Origin: Palsa-506 sp050013415
GTDB taxonomy: Bacteria > Actinomycetota > Actinomycetes > Streptosporangiales > Streptosporangiaceae
Direction of reading: 5' to 3'
Assembly: GCA_050013415.1 (NCBI GenBank)
Contig: JBEKFH010000340.1
Span: 1 to 5,256 of the forward strand
Length of the DNA stretch: 5,256 nt
Shown: positions 4,341-5,256 of the stretch, in pieces
Layout of the letters: every line of letters begins with the position of its first letter
Position numbering within the stretch: position 1 is the stretch's first letter
Notes under the pieces: model-generated
Databases searched by the model: none
What the model was told of the DNA's origin: nothing
What the model saw: only the letters and a program-made list of their open reading frames with translations
Position numbers and translations under genes: made by a program

Positions 4341-5256
4341 CGGCCTGTCCATCGGCGGCGCGCTCGCCGCGCTGGCGCTGGCGCTGCTGCGCCGCAGGAT
4401 CGGCCCGCTCCGGCTGCGCCGCGGGCTGCTGGCGGCGGGCCTGGCGGCGCGCGGCGGGGCGCGTTACGCGGCCAGCGCGCCGCGGCTGTTCGCGTCGGCC
4501 GGCGCCGGCCGGGAGCAGCTGCGTCATGACCTCGCCCTGCAGACCGCCGAGGACGTCGCCGCCACCCTCGGCGCGATGAAGGGCGTGCTGATGAAGATCG
4601 GGCAGATGGCCAGCTACGTCGACGACGGGCTGTCGCCCGCCGTCCGCCGCACGCTCAGCCGCCTGCAGGACAGCGTCCCCCCGATGAGCCCGGAACTCGC
4701 CGCCGGGGTGATCGAGGAGGAGCTCGGCATGCCGCCGGAGCGGGCGTTCGCCAGCTGGGATCCGCAGCCGATCGCCGCGGCGTCGATCGGGCAGGTGCAC
4801 CGGGCGATCACGCTCGACGGCCGCGCGGCCGCGGTGAAGGTCCAGTACCCGGGCATCGCCGAGACCATCGCGGCCGACCTCGGCAACGTCGCCCTGCTGC
4901 GCCGGATGCTGCGCATTACCGCGCCAGCCCAGGACGTCGACGCGCTGCTCGCCGAGTTGCGCGACCGCGTGCTGGAGGAGCTTGACTACCGCAGGGAGGC
5001 GGACAACCAGCGGCTCATGGCGGCCTACTACCAGGGCCATCCGACCATTCACATCCCGGGAATCATCGACGGGCTGTCGACCCGACGGGTCGTGACGAGC
5101 GAGCTGTCCGACGGGGCCCGGTTCGCCGACCTGGCCAGCTGGCCGCAGGCCGAGCGCGACCTGGCCGCCGAGACGATCTACCGCTTCGTCTTCAGGAGCC
5201 TGTACGAGGTGCACGCGTTCAACGGCGATCCGCACCCGGGCAATTACCTGTTCCAC
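4324..5256 (+). CDS. ABC1/UbiB-AarF family atypical protein kinase-like, N-terminal part
   Basis: The frame from GTG 4324 is open to the window end (311 residues, C-terminus missing). Signature motifs of the ABC1 (ADCK/UbiB) family: KIGQ (91-94) in the KxGQ helix, the Ala-rich loop AAASIGQVH (151-159) replacing the Gly-rich loop, the lysine of AVKVQYPG (K172), ELDYRREADN with the conserved acidic residue, and the catalytic loop DPHPGN (302-307). The metal-binding DFG segment lies beyond the edge. Family members bind ATP and support isoprenoid-quinone or lipid metabolism; in actinomycetes the exact role is mostly unknown. Residues 4-22 (LLAGLSIGGALAALALALL) are flanked by Arg clusters and could be a membrane helix. 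Start GTG 4324 is preceded by AAGAGG at eight bases. The MpaB-like stop TGA at 4291-4293 lies upstream in the same frame, so no longer start exists. It is very probably co-transcribed with the MpaB-like gene. Confidence 0.92.
   Translation, partial: MRRLLAGLSIGGALAALALALLRRRIGPLRLRRGLLAAGLAARGGARYAASAPRLFASAGAGREQLRHDLALQTAEDVAATLGAMKGVLMKIGQMASYVDDGLSPAVRRTLSRLQDSVPPMSPELAAGVIEEELGMPPERAFASWDPQPIAAASIGQVHRAITLDGRAAAVKVQYPGIAETIAADLGNVALLRRMLRITAPAQDVDALLAELRDRVLEELDYRREADNQRLMAAYYQGHPTIHIPGIIDGLSTRRVVTSELSDGARFADLASWPQAERDLAAETIYRFVFRSLYEVHAFNGDPHPGNYLFH

Noticed and set aside
3157..5256. A 699-codon open frame on the minus strand opposite the MpaB-like and ABC1 genes
   Set aside because: It is antisense to two well-recognised genes and shows no family motifs. 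GC-rich third positions on the plus strand remove stops from the complementary frame.

Overview
The window is very GC-rich DNA with strong G/C preference at third codon positions, frequent GTG starts, and gene families typical of actinomycetes (HxlR regulator with a cysteine-rich tail, STAS-domain protein, DUF2236/MpaB-type protein, ABC1 kinase). I infer a high-GC actinomycete chromosome but cannot name a genus. No rRNA, tRNA, CRISPR array, integrase or transposase is visible.

Layout, left to right. Positions 1-327 (+) hold the C-terminal part of an HxlR-family transcriptional regulator. It converges on an M20D amidohydrolase/peptidase gene at 458-1807 (-). A 21-codon leader ORF (1804-1869, -) may precede the M20D gene, overlapping it by GTGA. 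Between this and the next gene lie two near-identical 35-bp GC-rich elements. A small acidic protein of unknown function is encoded at 1984-2241 (-), followed on the same strand by a gene with a C-terminal STAS domain and a long Ala/Pro linker (2329-3153). A 246-bp divergent control region (3154-3399) separates this leftward group from a rightward gene pair: a DUF2236/MpaB-like putative heme oxygenase (3400-4293) and an ABC1/UbiB-AarF family atypical kinase (4324 to the window edge, partial).

Functional reading. The leftward genes look like separately controlled housekeeping or signalling genes, because each has its own TAnnnT-type candidate -10 and hairpins separate them. The rightward pair looks like a true operon. 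Its junction is the most distinctive feature here: a 17-bp unit carrying a ribosome-binding-like stretch and a GTG start is tandemly repeated, giving two six-codon micro-ORFs whose stops overlap the next start, the last being the kinase start.

Other points worth a second look are a five-copy 24-bp in-frame tandem repeat beside the active-site motif of the M20D enzyme, a candidate leaderless start whose -10 lies inside a perfect palindrome, and an inverted repeat that could mask the ribosome-binding site of the STAS gene. I found no clearly new multi-gene system. The window is mostly ordinary chromosomal genes with unusual small-scale architecture.
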